From the NCBI GenBank assembly GCA_045646965.1, contig JAZRLR010000012.1, positions 1 to 64,000 on the forward strand: a DNA stretch of 64,000 nt, written 5' to 3'. The number at the start of each line of letters is the position of its first letter. The stretch's first letter is position 1. The notes under the pieces were generated by a model. It saw only the letters and a program-made list of their open reading frames with translations, had not been told where the DNA came from and did not search any database. This DNA comes from HGM04593 sp045646965 (lineage in GTDB: Bacteria; Bacteroidota; Bacteroidia; Bacteroidales; Bacteroidaceae). Shown here piece after piece: positions 53,808 to 61,460 of this stretch. A program made the position numbers and the translations under genes.

Positions 53808-54239
53808 TTAATTCTCTCTTTTGATATTTACAAGGCGTGTGCCGTCGCTCTGCTCGGTAATCTCCACCTTCACGGCCTCCTCGGGCAGCAGCTCCTCGAT
53901 GAGCTCGGGCCACTCGATGAAGCAGATGGCGTCGCTGTAGAGATACTCTTCGTATCCCATATTGTAGACCTCGGCAAGCGATTTTATGCGATAGAAGTCG
54001 AAGTGGTAGATGGTGCGGCTTTCGGCGTCCTCATATTCGTTTACAATGGCGAAGGTGGGGGAGTTTATGGTGTCCTGAACGCCCATCTCCTCGCAGATGC
54101 TTTTTATGAGTGTGGTCTTGCCCGTTCCCATATTGCCGTAGAAGGCAAATATGCGGTTACCTGCCATCGCCTCAATGAAGGTGCGCGCTGCGGCGGGATA
54201 CTCTTCGAGGCTGTTTATCTTTATCTGTTGTTCTGCCAT
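53808..54239 (-). CDS. tsaE: tRNA t6A-modification ATPase TsaE
   Basis: 143 residues with Walker A GNMGTGKTTLIKSICEEMG (about 35-53), NSPTFAIVNEYE and YHFDFYRI, the standard TsaE pattern. TsaE drives turnover of the TsaB-TsaD complex, which makes t6A37 in tRNA. In the same window the TcdA-like enzyme (7596-8321) would use t6A as substrate. It follows porX by 2 bp, a gene order common in Bacteroidota. Confidence 0.95.
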   Translation of the reverse strand: MAEQQIKINSLEEYPAAARTFIEAMAGNRIFAFYGNMGTGKTTLIKSICEEMGVQDTINSPTFAIVNEYEDAESRTIYHFDFYRIKSLAEVYNMGYEEYLYSDAICFIEWPELIEELLPEEAVKVEITEQSDGTRLVNIKREN

Positions 54240-54241
54240 AT

Positions 54242-55792
54242 TCAGTTTCCTTTGGGTTTCAGTTTTATTATGGGTATGAGCATCTCCTCAAGCGATATTC
54301 CACCGTGCTGAAAGGTATCTTTGTAGTACTGCACATAGTGGTTGTAGTTGTTGGGATAGGCAAAGAAGTCGTTTCCCGTGGCAAATATATAGCTTGTGCT
54401 TATATTGGGCTGCGGCAGAAAGGCTTTTGCCGGTTCTTTTATCTCGAAAATGTCTTTGCTGTTGCAGTTGAGTGCTTTTCCCAGCTTGTAACGCAGGTTG
54501 GTGTTTGTGTTGCGGTCGCCTATAATCTTGACTGCGTTGTCCACCTGTATGCTGCCGTGGTCGGTTGTGATAATCACGGTGTAGTCTTCCTCGGCAAGCT
54601 CCTTGAAGAGCCTTTTTATGGCCGAATGGCGTATCCACGACAGCGTGATTGAGCGGTAGGCGGCCTCGCTCGATGCAAGCTCGCGCACCATAAGTGACTC
54701 GGTGCGGGCGTGCGAGAGCATATCTATGAAGTTTATCACAAGTATGTTCAGGTCGTTCTTGGCAAGGTTGTGCATACCGTCGAGATACTTCTCGGCGGCG
54801 GTCGAAGTGAGCACTTTGTTGTACGAGAAACTATCTTTGCGACGGTAGCGCGCAATCTGTGTCTCTATGAGTGCCTCCTCGTTGAGGTTCTTGCCCTCCT
54901 CTTCCTCTTCGTCTACCCACAGATGGGGAAACATCTCTTTTATGCGCAGGGGCAGCAGGCCCGAAAATATTGCGTTGCGGGCATACTGCGTGGCCGTGGG
55001 CAGAATGCTTGTGTAGAGCTCCTCTTCTATGTTGAAAAGGTCTCCTATCTCGTCGGCAAGCACGCGCCACTGGTCATATCGGAAATTGTCTATGAGGATG
55101 AGGAATACCTTCTCTTTCTTGTCGAGTAGCGGGAAGATGCGCTCACGGAAAATGTCGTGGCTCATCATAGGACGTCCCTCTCTCTCGCCCGACAGCCAGG
55201 TGAGGTAGTTCTTCTTTACGAAGCGTGCAAACATATTGTCGGCCTCCTCTTTTTGCGCCTTGAGCATCTCGTGCATCTGGTTATCGGCGCTCTCGAGCTC
55301 CAGTTCCCAGAAGACAATTCTGCGATATACCTCCATCCACTCTTCTATGGTGCGTGCATCGCCTATCTGCAGGCTCAACTTGCCGAAGTTCTGCTGGTAG
55401 GCCGAGCCCGCCTTTTCTGCCACAATCTCTTTCTTGTGGATGTTCTTCTTGAGCGTGAGCAGTATTTGGCTCGGGTTTACGGGCTTTATAAGGTAGTCGG
55501 CAATCTTGGAGCCGATGGCCTGCTCCATAATATCCTCCTCCTCGCTCTTGGTTACCATAACCACGGGGGTCGTGGGGGTTATCTCCTTTATCTGCACGAG
55601 CGTCTCGAGGCCCGAGAGGCCGGGCATATTCTCGTCGAGCAGAATGAGGTCGAAGGCTTCGCGCCTGCACGCCTCAATTGCGTCGGGGCCGTTGGTGACC
55701 TTTGTCACCTCATAGTCCTTCGATTGCAGAAATATTATGTGGGCGCTCAAAAGCTCTATCTCGTCGTCTGCCCACAGGAGTCTGTATGCCAT
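54242..55792 (-). CDS. porX: PorX, response regulator with alkaline-phosphatase-like domain (type IX secretion regulator)
   Basis: 516 residues. An N-terminal receiver domain has acidic residues WADDE, phospho-acceptor Asp53 (LILLDENMPG) and YLIKPVNP. The rest (about 150-516) is a PglZ/alkaline-phosphatase-type domain with LILIDNFRYDQWRVL, VINFIDMLSHARTES and VIITTDHGSIQVDN, which carry the metal ligands. In Porphyromonas and Flavobacterium PorX controls type IX secretion and hydrolyses cyclic or linear oligonucleotides. No PorY kinase gene is adjacent. It sits between porW and tsaE, 14 bp after porW. Confidence 0.93.
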   Translation of the reverse strand: MAYRLLWADDEIELLSAHIIFLQSKDYEVTKVTNGPDAIEACRREAFDLILLDENMPGLSGLETLVQIKEITPTTPVVMVTKSEEEDIMEQAIGSKIADYLIKPVNPSQILLTLKKNIHKKEIVAEKAGSAYQQNFGKLSLQIGDARTIEEWMEVYRRIVFWELELESADNQMHEMLKAQKEEADNMFARFVKKNYLTWLSGEREGRPMMSHDIFRERIFPLLDKKEKVFLILIDNFRYDQWRVLADEIGDLFNIEEELYTSILPTATQYARNAIFSGLLPLRIKEMFPHLWVDEEEEEGKNLNEEALIETQIARYRRKDSFSYNKVLTSTAAEKYLDGMHNLAKNDLNILVINFIDMLSHARTESLMVRELASSEAAYRSITLSWIRHSAIKRLFKELAEEDYTVIITTDHGSIQVDNAVKIIGDRNTNTNLRYKLGKALNCNSKDIFEIKEPAKAFLPQPNISTSYIFATGNDFFAYPNNYNHYVQYYKDTFQHGGISLEEMLIPIIKLKPKGN

Positions 55793-55806
55793 ATTTTCTT
55801 CTTGTT

Positions 55807-58674
55807 TTAGTTTTTGTCATCGCTCTCTTCGTCGTTGTAGTCGGGCTCGTCTATGGTGCGTCCGTCAATATCGGGGATATCGAGCAGGTGCTCCTCGTAG
55901 AATTTGCCGTAGTCGGCGAAGCTGTAATACTGCAATAACAATTCAAGGTTCGATTTTGATATTATATAGGTGTTTATACCTTCTATCGCCTTTGCGGCCT
56001 CGCCGTTCTCGTAGAGACGCTTGCGATAGACGAACGCCTCGTCGAAGTTGAGGAACTCGCTCACCTGCAGCAGGGCAATGAACGAGAGCTCCCTGAACTC
56101 CATTGTGAAGTTACGCACCATATAGCGCGAGAAGTTGTGTCGCGCCACCTCAAAGAGCAGGCGTTTCTCATCGACAGAATCCTTGGGGTAGGCAAGTATA
56201 AAGCAGTAGGGCTCGTTGCGGTTTGTGCTGAAAGCTGGCACGGAGTCACCTCCGGTTGTTATGGTGCCGTCGCTCTTTCTGTCCCAGATAGAGAGTGAGA
56301 TGCCGCTGTGCAGCAGGCGTCCCTCGCGTATTCCCGTGCCTATCTCTTGCGCAATGCGGCTTATGCTGTCGGCGGGGAATTCTTTCACAAGTTTTTCTAT
56401 CGCCTCCACGGCCTCCTGCTGTTTGTCGCCATAGAGCTTTGCCATAGCGTCTATGAAAAGGAATCGTGCGCGGTGGCTGCCTGTGGGGTATCTCTCGGCG
56501 GCGGTGGCGTTCTCCTGCTCCACGGCTTCGTATTCTTTGTTGCGGTAGTGGGCGTATGCTTTAACGTAGATGGAGTCTTCGTTGTGCCTGCGTGCCGCTG
56601 CCGTCTCAAAGAAGTCGGGTTGCTGTATGCGTGTGGTGAGCTCATTGTCGGGGTATTCGGCGATGAGTTTGTCGCGGTAGAGCTCTGCTTTCTCGCTCTC
56701 GTCCCAACGCGAGCAGGCGAGAAAGAGGTGATAGTAGGCCTCGGCCATTTTTTCAAACTCGGGATAGTCTGTAACCACCTTTTCAAGGTATTTTATTGCG
56801 AGGTTTTTCTCGCCTGCCTTGTCTTTGAAGGCCACGCCCGCGTCGAAGAGTGCGTTGCATAGGGCATTGTGTGCCTGCTGTTTCTCTTCGTCGGTTACGG
56901 GTATCTGGTTTGTGTAGTATTCGCGTGTGGTGGGCGACGCCGCTTCGCCGTTCTTCTGTCCTTTCTTCCCGAAGAGGGCTGTTTTCTTTATCTTTCCGCC
57001 CGCTACGTTTGTGCTGTCGCCCGGAATGCTGTCGGTACCTGCGCCTTCAAAAGCTATGGTGTCGCCGGGCAGTTCGTCGCTCTCTGTGGCTATGGTGTCG
57101 CTGTCGCTGCTCAATGTGACGCCGTTGCTCAAGCGCCAATAGTCTTTCAGCTCGCGTTTGTCCCACGCCTTGGAGAATGCGTTTATACCTTGTGCCACCA
57201 TAGCGCGGTTGTAGAAGTACCATTTCTTCTCGTCACCGGGCTGTGCCACGGCTGCCTCGGCTGCGGCGCTCGCCTTGGCGAGGGTGTTGCCCTCGGTGCT
57301 GTTTTTTTTCTTTTTCTCGGCTTCCTTTTCCTGCTTCTCTTTCTCCTTGGCCTCTTTTATGAGCTCGTCGATGATGGGGTTGAGCTCTTCGGGAGTGAGG
57401 GTGCTCCAGTAGAGGAGCTCGCTCTGTTTTTCTACTACGTCGGTGTGTGTCACCACATCCTGCAGCACTTTGCTGCGGAATTCAATTGTCTCTCTCTCGG
57501 GTGTTTCGGCGCCGAGCATAAGAGCTGCCTTGTCGTAGTTTTTCTTGGAATTGGAGAATTTCTCTTTCTCCCAGTAAATCTTTGCAAGCGACAGGTGAAG
57601 CATACCCGTGCCGTATCCGTTGGCCGCTCCCTCGAGTATTCCCTTCTCGTAGGTCTTTGTGGCGGTGACGGTGTCTTTGTCGTTGAGGTGTATATTTCCT
57701 ATCGCATAGTATATCTGTGAGAGATAGCTTTTGTTCTTTGAGTCGCGCGCCATTTTGTTGAGCTTGCGCAGAATGCTTTTCTTCTTCTCGTTGGTGAGGC
57801 TCTCGGTCTGACGTATGCGTGCGTTAAACTCCAGCTCGTAGGGCGGGTTCTTTGCAATTACCTTGTCGAAACTCTTGAATGCAGCCTTGTCGTTGCCCGC
57901 TTTCTTGTAGAGCTGCCCCAGGAGATACAGCTCGCGTGCCTTGTCGAGCGTGGAGGCCTCTTTGCGGTTGAGCGCCTTCTCTATATGTGGTATCGCCTCG
58001 GCATATCGCGACTGCTTCAGCATAAGGGCGGCCTTTGCGTGGGCATACTCACTCTCGAGCGACTGCGGCAGGCTGTCGCGCTTTATGCGTTGCAGCAGCT
58101 CCTCGCTCTCGTAGAGCCAGTCGAGCTGTGTGTAGCATTTGGAGAGCCCTATGCGTGCCTGTGCCACAATCCCGGGGTTGTTTTCATAGAGACGCGATAT
58201 GTAGATGTATGTTCCGGCGGCCTCGGTGAACTCTCCTTTGTTGAAATAAGAATCGGCCATAAGCAGCCAGGCGCGCCACAGAAAGGGGTTGAACTCTTTC
58301 TGCTGATAGAAGAGCTTTTTCTTCTCGCTCAACTTCTTGCCCTGCTCGCGCTTGGGCTTTTTCTTTATGCTGTGGTTCTTGATTGCCTTTTGCGCCTTCT
58401 CTATGGCACGGTCGTAGCTGTTATTTCCCATTCCCTTTGTCATTTCGTTGCTGTTTATGAGAAGGGGAAGTGTCTCGAGGTAGTTGTCTTTGTGACCGTT
58501 TATCTGGCTTTTCTTACCCTCGCCGTATGCTACGTTGCCGTTGTAAAAGGTGTTATATCGGGCTGTGATGGAGTGATACATACGTGTGGCTGCCGTGTTC
58601 TTTTTTCGGCTTGCACAGCCAAATATTGTCACGACAGCCATTAAAATTGCAAGTGTCTGTATGTATCGTTCCAC
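55807..58674 (-). CDS. porW: PorW/SprE-like TPR lipoprotein of the type IX secretion system
   Basis: 955 residues; lipobox Cys20 (IFGC). Many TPR-like helical repeats run through the chain (WLLMADSYFNKGEFTEAAGT; ARELYLLGQLYKKAGNDKAA; IYYAIGNIHLNDKDTVTATK), with a Lys/Glu-rich coiled stretch near residues 440-460. The start ASRKKNTAATRMYHSITARY followed by NTFYNGN is characteristic of SprE/PorW. In known systems it is needed for type IX secretion and gliding. It is the first gene of the porW-porX-tsaE set; no consensus -7 element is seen upstream. Confidence 0.92.
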   Translation of the reverse strand: MERYIQTLAILMAVVTIFGCASRKKNTAATRMYHSITARYNTFYNGNVAYGEGKKSQINGHKDNYLETLPLLINSNEMTKGMGNNSYDRAIEKAQKAIKNHSIKKKPKREQGKKLSEKKKLFYQQKEFNPFLWRAWLLMADSYFNKGEFTEAAGTYIYISRLYENNPGIVAQARIGLSKCYTQLDWLYESEELLQRIKRDSLPQSLESEYAHAKAALMLKQSRYAEAIPHIEKALNRKEASTLDKARELYLLGQLYKKAGNDKAAFKSFDKVIAKNPPYELEFNARIRQTESLTNEKKKSILRKLNKMARDSKNKSYLSQIYYAIGNIHLNDKDTVTATKTYEKGILEGAANGYGTGMLHLSLAKIYWEKEKFSNSKKNYDKAALMLGAETPERETIEFRSKVLQDVVTHTDVVEKQSELLYWSTLTPEELNPIIDELIKEAKEKEKQEKEAEKKKKNSTEGNTLAKASAAAEAAVAQPGDEKKWYFYNRAMVAQGINAFSKAWDKRELKDYWRLSNGVTLSSDSDTIATESDELPGDTIAFEGAGTDSIPGDSTNVAGGKIKKTALFGKKGQKNGEAASPTTREYYTNQIPVTDEEKQQAHNALCNALFDAGVAFKDKAGEKNLAIKYLEKVVTDYPEFEKMAEAYYHLFLACSRWDESEKAELYRDKLIAEYPDNELTTRIQQPDFFETAAARRHNEDSIYVKAYAHYRNKEYEAVEQENATAAERYPTGSHRARFLFIDAMAKLYGDKQQEAVEAIEKLVKEFPADSISRIAQEIGTGIREGRLLHSGISLSIWDRKSDGTITTGGDSVPAFSTNRNEPYCFILAYPKDSVDEKRLLFEVARHNFSRYMVRNFTMEFRELSFIALLQVSEFLNFDEAFVYRKRLYENGEAAKAIEGINTYIISKSNLELLLQYYSFADYGKFYEEHLLDIPDIDGRTIDEPDYNDEESDDKN

Positions 58675-58722
58675 CGTGTGTTTGTTTGCTATATAATACT
58701 ATATAACTGAAGAAAGTGCCAT

Positions 58723-59100
58723 TTATTGCAGCATCAGCAGAATTTCGTCTTTTATTTCCTGCGGAATCTCAATGCCGCGCGTTTCGAGGCATTTGGCCCA
58801 GGTGTCCACCTCGTCGGTGTTCATTGTGTAGAGCACGTTGCGAAACTCCTCGATGTCGCTCTCGGTGTAGTCCTGCTGTTTCTTTCCTTTGTGGACGTCG
58901 AGCTCCTCGTCGTCGAAATAGAGGTTCTCGGTGTCGTATCCTTTTGAGCAGTTGCTGTGACGGCCGCAGCACACGCCGTCGTCGCCATCGTGGTCGTGGT
59001 GCTCTTCGGTGATTGTTCTGTTGCGATAGAAACGGTTGAGCAGGTAGAAGCCTGCAATCAATAAAACAAATATTGCTATAAGCGCTATGGTTCCGTTCAT
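58723..59100 (-). CDS. Single-pass membrane protein with CCGxHxxC motif
   Basis: 125 residues. An N-terminal transmembrane segment (IALIAIFVLLIAGFYLL) is followed by a His/Asp-rich stretch (EEHHDHDGDDG) and CCGRHSNC (about 44-51), a likely metal site. An acidic helical domain follows (DYTESDIEEFRNVLYTMNTD). Similar proteins are widespread in Bacteroidales. They are sometimes labelled phospholipase, a label with no support in this sequence. Its promoter matches the consensus well, so it is probably expressed on its own. Confidence 0.75.
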   Translation of the reverse strand: MNGTIALIAIFVLLIAGFYLLNRFYRNRTITEEHHDHDGDDGVCCGRHSNCSKGYDTENLYFDDEELDVHKGKKQQDYTESDIEEFRNVLYTMNTDEVDTWAKCLETRGIEIPQEIKDEILLMLQ

Positions 59101-59121
59101 TGTCTTTCGGTTTTAATATTG

Positions 59122-59152
59122 CAAATTTAGCGTAAAGAGTGCGCAATTCAAA
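59122..59152 (-). promoter_or_regulatory. Promoter of the CCGxHxxC membrane protein gene
   Basis: On the minus strand, TTTG (59149-59152), 19 bp, TAAATTTG (59122-59129): a full consensus match. The rest of the 312-bp gap (59101-59412) holds only the divergent FKBP promoter. Confidence 0.75.
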
Positions 59153-59303
59153 ATATTGACGCATAAATCACCCGAAATTTGATATTTGCGGCGTCGCTAT
59201 TTGCGGTGTATGGTTTTTTGACAAATTGCTAACGCCGTGTATGATAGCCCCTCCCTGTTTTGCGCGTTTGTTATGCTCTGTGTGGCTAAATTTTGCTCTT
59301 TCT

Positions 59304-59336
59304 CTTGCAAATTGTAAATAATATGTTGTATCTTCG
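59304..59336 (+). promoter_or_regulatory. Promoter of the FKBP-FKBP-Lrp operon
   Basis: CTTG (59304-59307), 21 bp, TATCTTCG (59329-59336). Transcription would start near 59343, which rules out the longer in-frame start at 59293. Confidence 0.5.
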
Positions 59337-59412
59337 CCCTGTTTTGAGCCGTGGTGTCAAAATGGCGCTGTTGGCAAAATGTCAGAATATTAACTATAAA
59401 AAGAATAAAAAG

Positions 59413-59997
59413 ATGGACAAATTTGGTTATGGATTGGGAATGGGTATCGGACAGAACCTTCTCTCTATGGGTGTGAAAGGAATTGATATCGAGAGCTTTG
59501 TGGGCGGAATTACGGCAGTTCTCGCAGGCGAGAAAACCGAAATGACACACGCCGAGGCGCAGAAGGTGGTGAACGAGCACTTCCAGAAACTTGCCGAGGA
59601 GGCTTATGCAAAGGTGAAATCAGAGGGTGAGGCTTTCCTCGCTGCCAATAAAGATAAAGAGGGTGTTGTAACTCTCCCCAGCGGCTTGCAGTACGAGGTA
59701 ATCACTGAGGGTACAGGTAAAAAACCTGCTGCCACCGACCGTGTGCAGTGTCACTACGAGGGTACTCTCATCGACGGCACTGTGTTCGACAGTTCTATTC
59801 GTCGTGGCGAGCCCGCAGTGTTTGGCGTTAATCAGGTTATCCGCGGCTGGGTTGAGGCTCTTCAGCTTATGCAGGAGGGTGCAAAGTGGAGACTCTATAT
59901 CCCCCAGGATATGGCCTACGGTGCCAACGGCGCAGGTGAGATGATTCCTCCCTACAGTGCATTGATTTTCGACGTCGAGCTCATTAAAGTGCTTTAA
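59413..59997 (+). CDS. FKBP-type peptidyl-prolyl isomerase (FklB-like)
   Basis: 194 residues from the ATG at 59413. An N-terminal helical dimerisation domain (GYGLGMGIGQNLLSMGVKGI; TEMTHAEAQKVVNEHF-like) is followed by the FKBP domain (about 90-194) with LPSGLQYEVITEGTGKKPAA, VQCHYEGTLIDGTVFDSS and IRGWVEALQLMQEGAKWRLY. The catalytic-pocket residues are intact. There is no signal peptide, so it is cytosolic unless an unrecognised export route applies. The next FKBP gene begins 12 bp later. Confidence 0.93.
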   Translation: MDKFGYGLGMGIGQNLLSMGVKGIDIESFVGGITAVLAGEKTEMTHAEAQKVVNEHFQKLAEEAYAKVKSEGEAFLAANKDKEGVVTLPSGLQYEVITEGTGKKPAATDRVQCHYEGTLIDGTVFDSSIRRGEPAVFGVNQVIRGWVEALQLMQEGAKWRLYIPQDMAYGANGAGEMIPPYSALIFDVELIKVL

Positions 59998-60009
59998 TAC
60001 ATTTTTAAG

Positions 60010-60837
60010 ATGAAAAAGGTTATTTCGTGGGTGTGTGCCGCGGCTTTGGCCTGCGTGTCGTGTGCCGATGATGATATCTGCAAGAATGTGGTGCTCAACG
60101 ACGCCAACGACTCTCTCTCTTACTCTGTGGGTATGTTTGCTTCGAATCATCTGCACTATATGGTCTATGAGGAGATGGGTATCGACTCTGCCACGATAAG
60201 CAATTTCATCGCAGGTGTGCGTGCCTCTTTTCCCGTGAATATCACCCCCGAGTCGAGAGCCTATGCCTATGGTTTGAGCCTTGGCGCCGCGGCTATGGAT
60301 ATGCTTCAGGAGGCCGATAAAATGGTGTCCGAGGTCGATGAGAGCTATAAGCTCGACTCGCGCCTCTTTCTCGAGGGACTTGTGAGCGCAGTCTGCGGCA
60401 AGTACAAGGTGCTGCAGCCCGAGGATGCGGCCGATTACTACAAGCAGTGCCGCTATCGCAAAGAGAGTGAGATGTTTATGCAGCGCAACGCGCGTCGCGA
60501 GAATGTGACCGTTCTCCCCAGCGGTCTTCAGTACAAAATGGATGTAGAGGGTAAAGGAGCAGTGGCAGCCCCCGGCGACATAGTCTCTTGCATCTACAAG
60601 GGAACCTTTGTCGATGGCCGTATGTTCGACTCGTCGGCAGGTGAAGCGGTGCAGTTCCCCGTGCAGGGCGTAATCCCCGGCTTTGCCGAGGCTCTCACCA
60701 CCTTCCCCGAGGGCACACGATGCACCATATACATCCCCTGGGAGCTTGCCTATGGTGCACGCGGTTCAGAGGTTATACCCTCGTACAGCGCCCTTGTCTT
60801 TGACCTGGAGATTGTGAAGGTTGAGAAACGCAAATAA
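60010..60837 (+). CDS. FKBP-type peptidyl-prolyl isomerase, lipoprotein
   Basis: 275 residues; lipobox Cys18 (CVSC). An N-terminal FkpA-type helical domain (NDSLSYSVGMFASNHL; YAYGLSLGAAAMDMLQEADK) is followed by an FKBP domain from about 165 (VLPSGLQYKMDVEGKGAVAA; GTFVDGRMFDSSAGEAVQFP; VIPGFAEALTTFPEGTRCTI). It should assist folding of envelope proteins. It is probably an envelope version of the cytosolic FKBP encoded just upstream. The Lrp-type regulator follows 12 bp later. Confidence 0.92.
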   Translation: MKKVISWVCAAALACVSCADDDICKNVVLNDANDSLSYSVGMFASNHLHYMVYEEMGIDSATISNFIAGVRASFPVNITPESRAYAYGLSLGAAAMDMLQEADKMVSEVDESYKLDSRLFLEGLVSAVCGKYKVLQPEDAADYYKQCRYRKESEMFMQRNARRENVTVLPSGLQYKMDVEGKGAVAAPGDIVSCIYKGTFVDGRMFDSSAGEAVQFPVQGVIPGFAEALTTFPEGTRCTIYIPWELAYGARGSEVIPSYSALVFDLEIVKVEKRK

Positions 60838-60849
60838 AAAGCATCGAAT

Positions 60850-61317
60850 ATGAAGACTCTGGAATGCAAGGTTGATAACCTTGACCTTAAGATTTTGAGC
60901 ATAATATCAAAGGATGCCCGCATTCCCTTCCGCAACGTGGCGGAACTGTGTGGAGTGTCGCGTGCGGCCATACACCTGCGCGTGCAGCACCTCATAGATA
61001 TGGGTATAATCTCCGGCTCGAGCTACGAGATTGATGTGCGTCGTTTGGGGTATAAGACCTGTACTTATATAGGTATACGTCTCGAGAAAGGCTCTATGTA
61101 TCGTTCGGTGGTTGAGCGCTTGCGTGCCATCCCCGAGGTGGTGGAGTGCTGCTATACCACGGGCCCTTACTCTATTCTCGTGAAGATGTATGCCAACGAC
61201 AACGAGCATCTTATGCAGCTGCTCAACGGCTCGGTGCAGGATATTCCCGGTGTCGTGAGCACCGAAACAATGATTGTGCTCGACAATAGCATAAAACGCA
61301 ATATGCCGATGGAGTAA
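60850..61317 (+). CDS. Lrp/AsnC family transcriptional regulator
   Basis: 155 residues. An N-terminal winged helix-turn-helix (KVDNLDLKILSIISKDARIP, FRNVAELCGVSRAAIHLRVQ) is followed by the RAM/AsnC ligand-binding domain (VECCYTTGPYSILVKMYAND). Members respond to amino acids. Its targets are not evident. The downstream gene, a peptide-cleaving fusion protein, has its own promoter 114 bp away and is a plausible target (inference). Confidence 0.92.
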   Translation: MKTLECKVDNLDLKILSIISKDARIPFRNVAELCGVSRAAIHLRVQHLIDMGIISGSSYEIDVRRLGYKTCTYIGIRLEKGSMYRSVVERLRAIPEVVECCYTTGPYSILVKMYANDNEHLMQLLNGSVQDIPGVVSTETMIVLDNSIKRNMPME

Positions 61318-61333
61318 ATTCTTTCGGAATAAG

Positions 61334-61372
61334 AAATAGCGAGGGCTGCCACAGGCGGCCCTCGCTATTTTT
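61334..61372 (+). terminator. Terminator after the Lrp gene
   Basis: AAATAGCGAGGGCTGCC, loop ACA, GGCGGCCCTCGCTATTTTT: a long stem with a single wobble pair, then T-rich sequence. Confidence 0.88.
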
Positions 61373-61430
61373 GTGCAGGCAAATGAGAAAGAGAATCGCT
61401 CCCGGTGAAAGAAACTCGATTTTTATTTAC

Positions 61431-61438
61431 TATCTTCG
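61431..61438 (+). promoter_or_regulatory. -7-like promoter element of the hydrolase-dipeptidase fusion gene
   Basis: TATCTTCG, 22 bp upstream of the ATG at 61461. It fixes that ATG as the start rather than the earlier in-frame one at 61371. Confidence 0.5.
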
Positions 61439-61460
61439 CGCAGAAACTTATCTGCAACCT

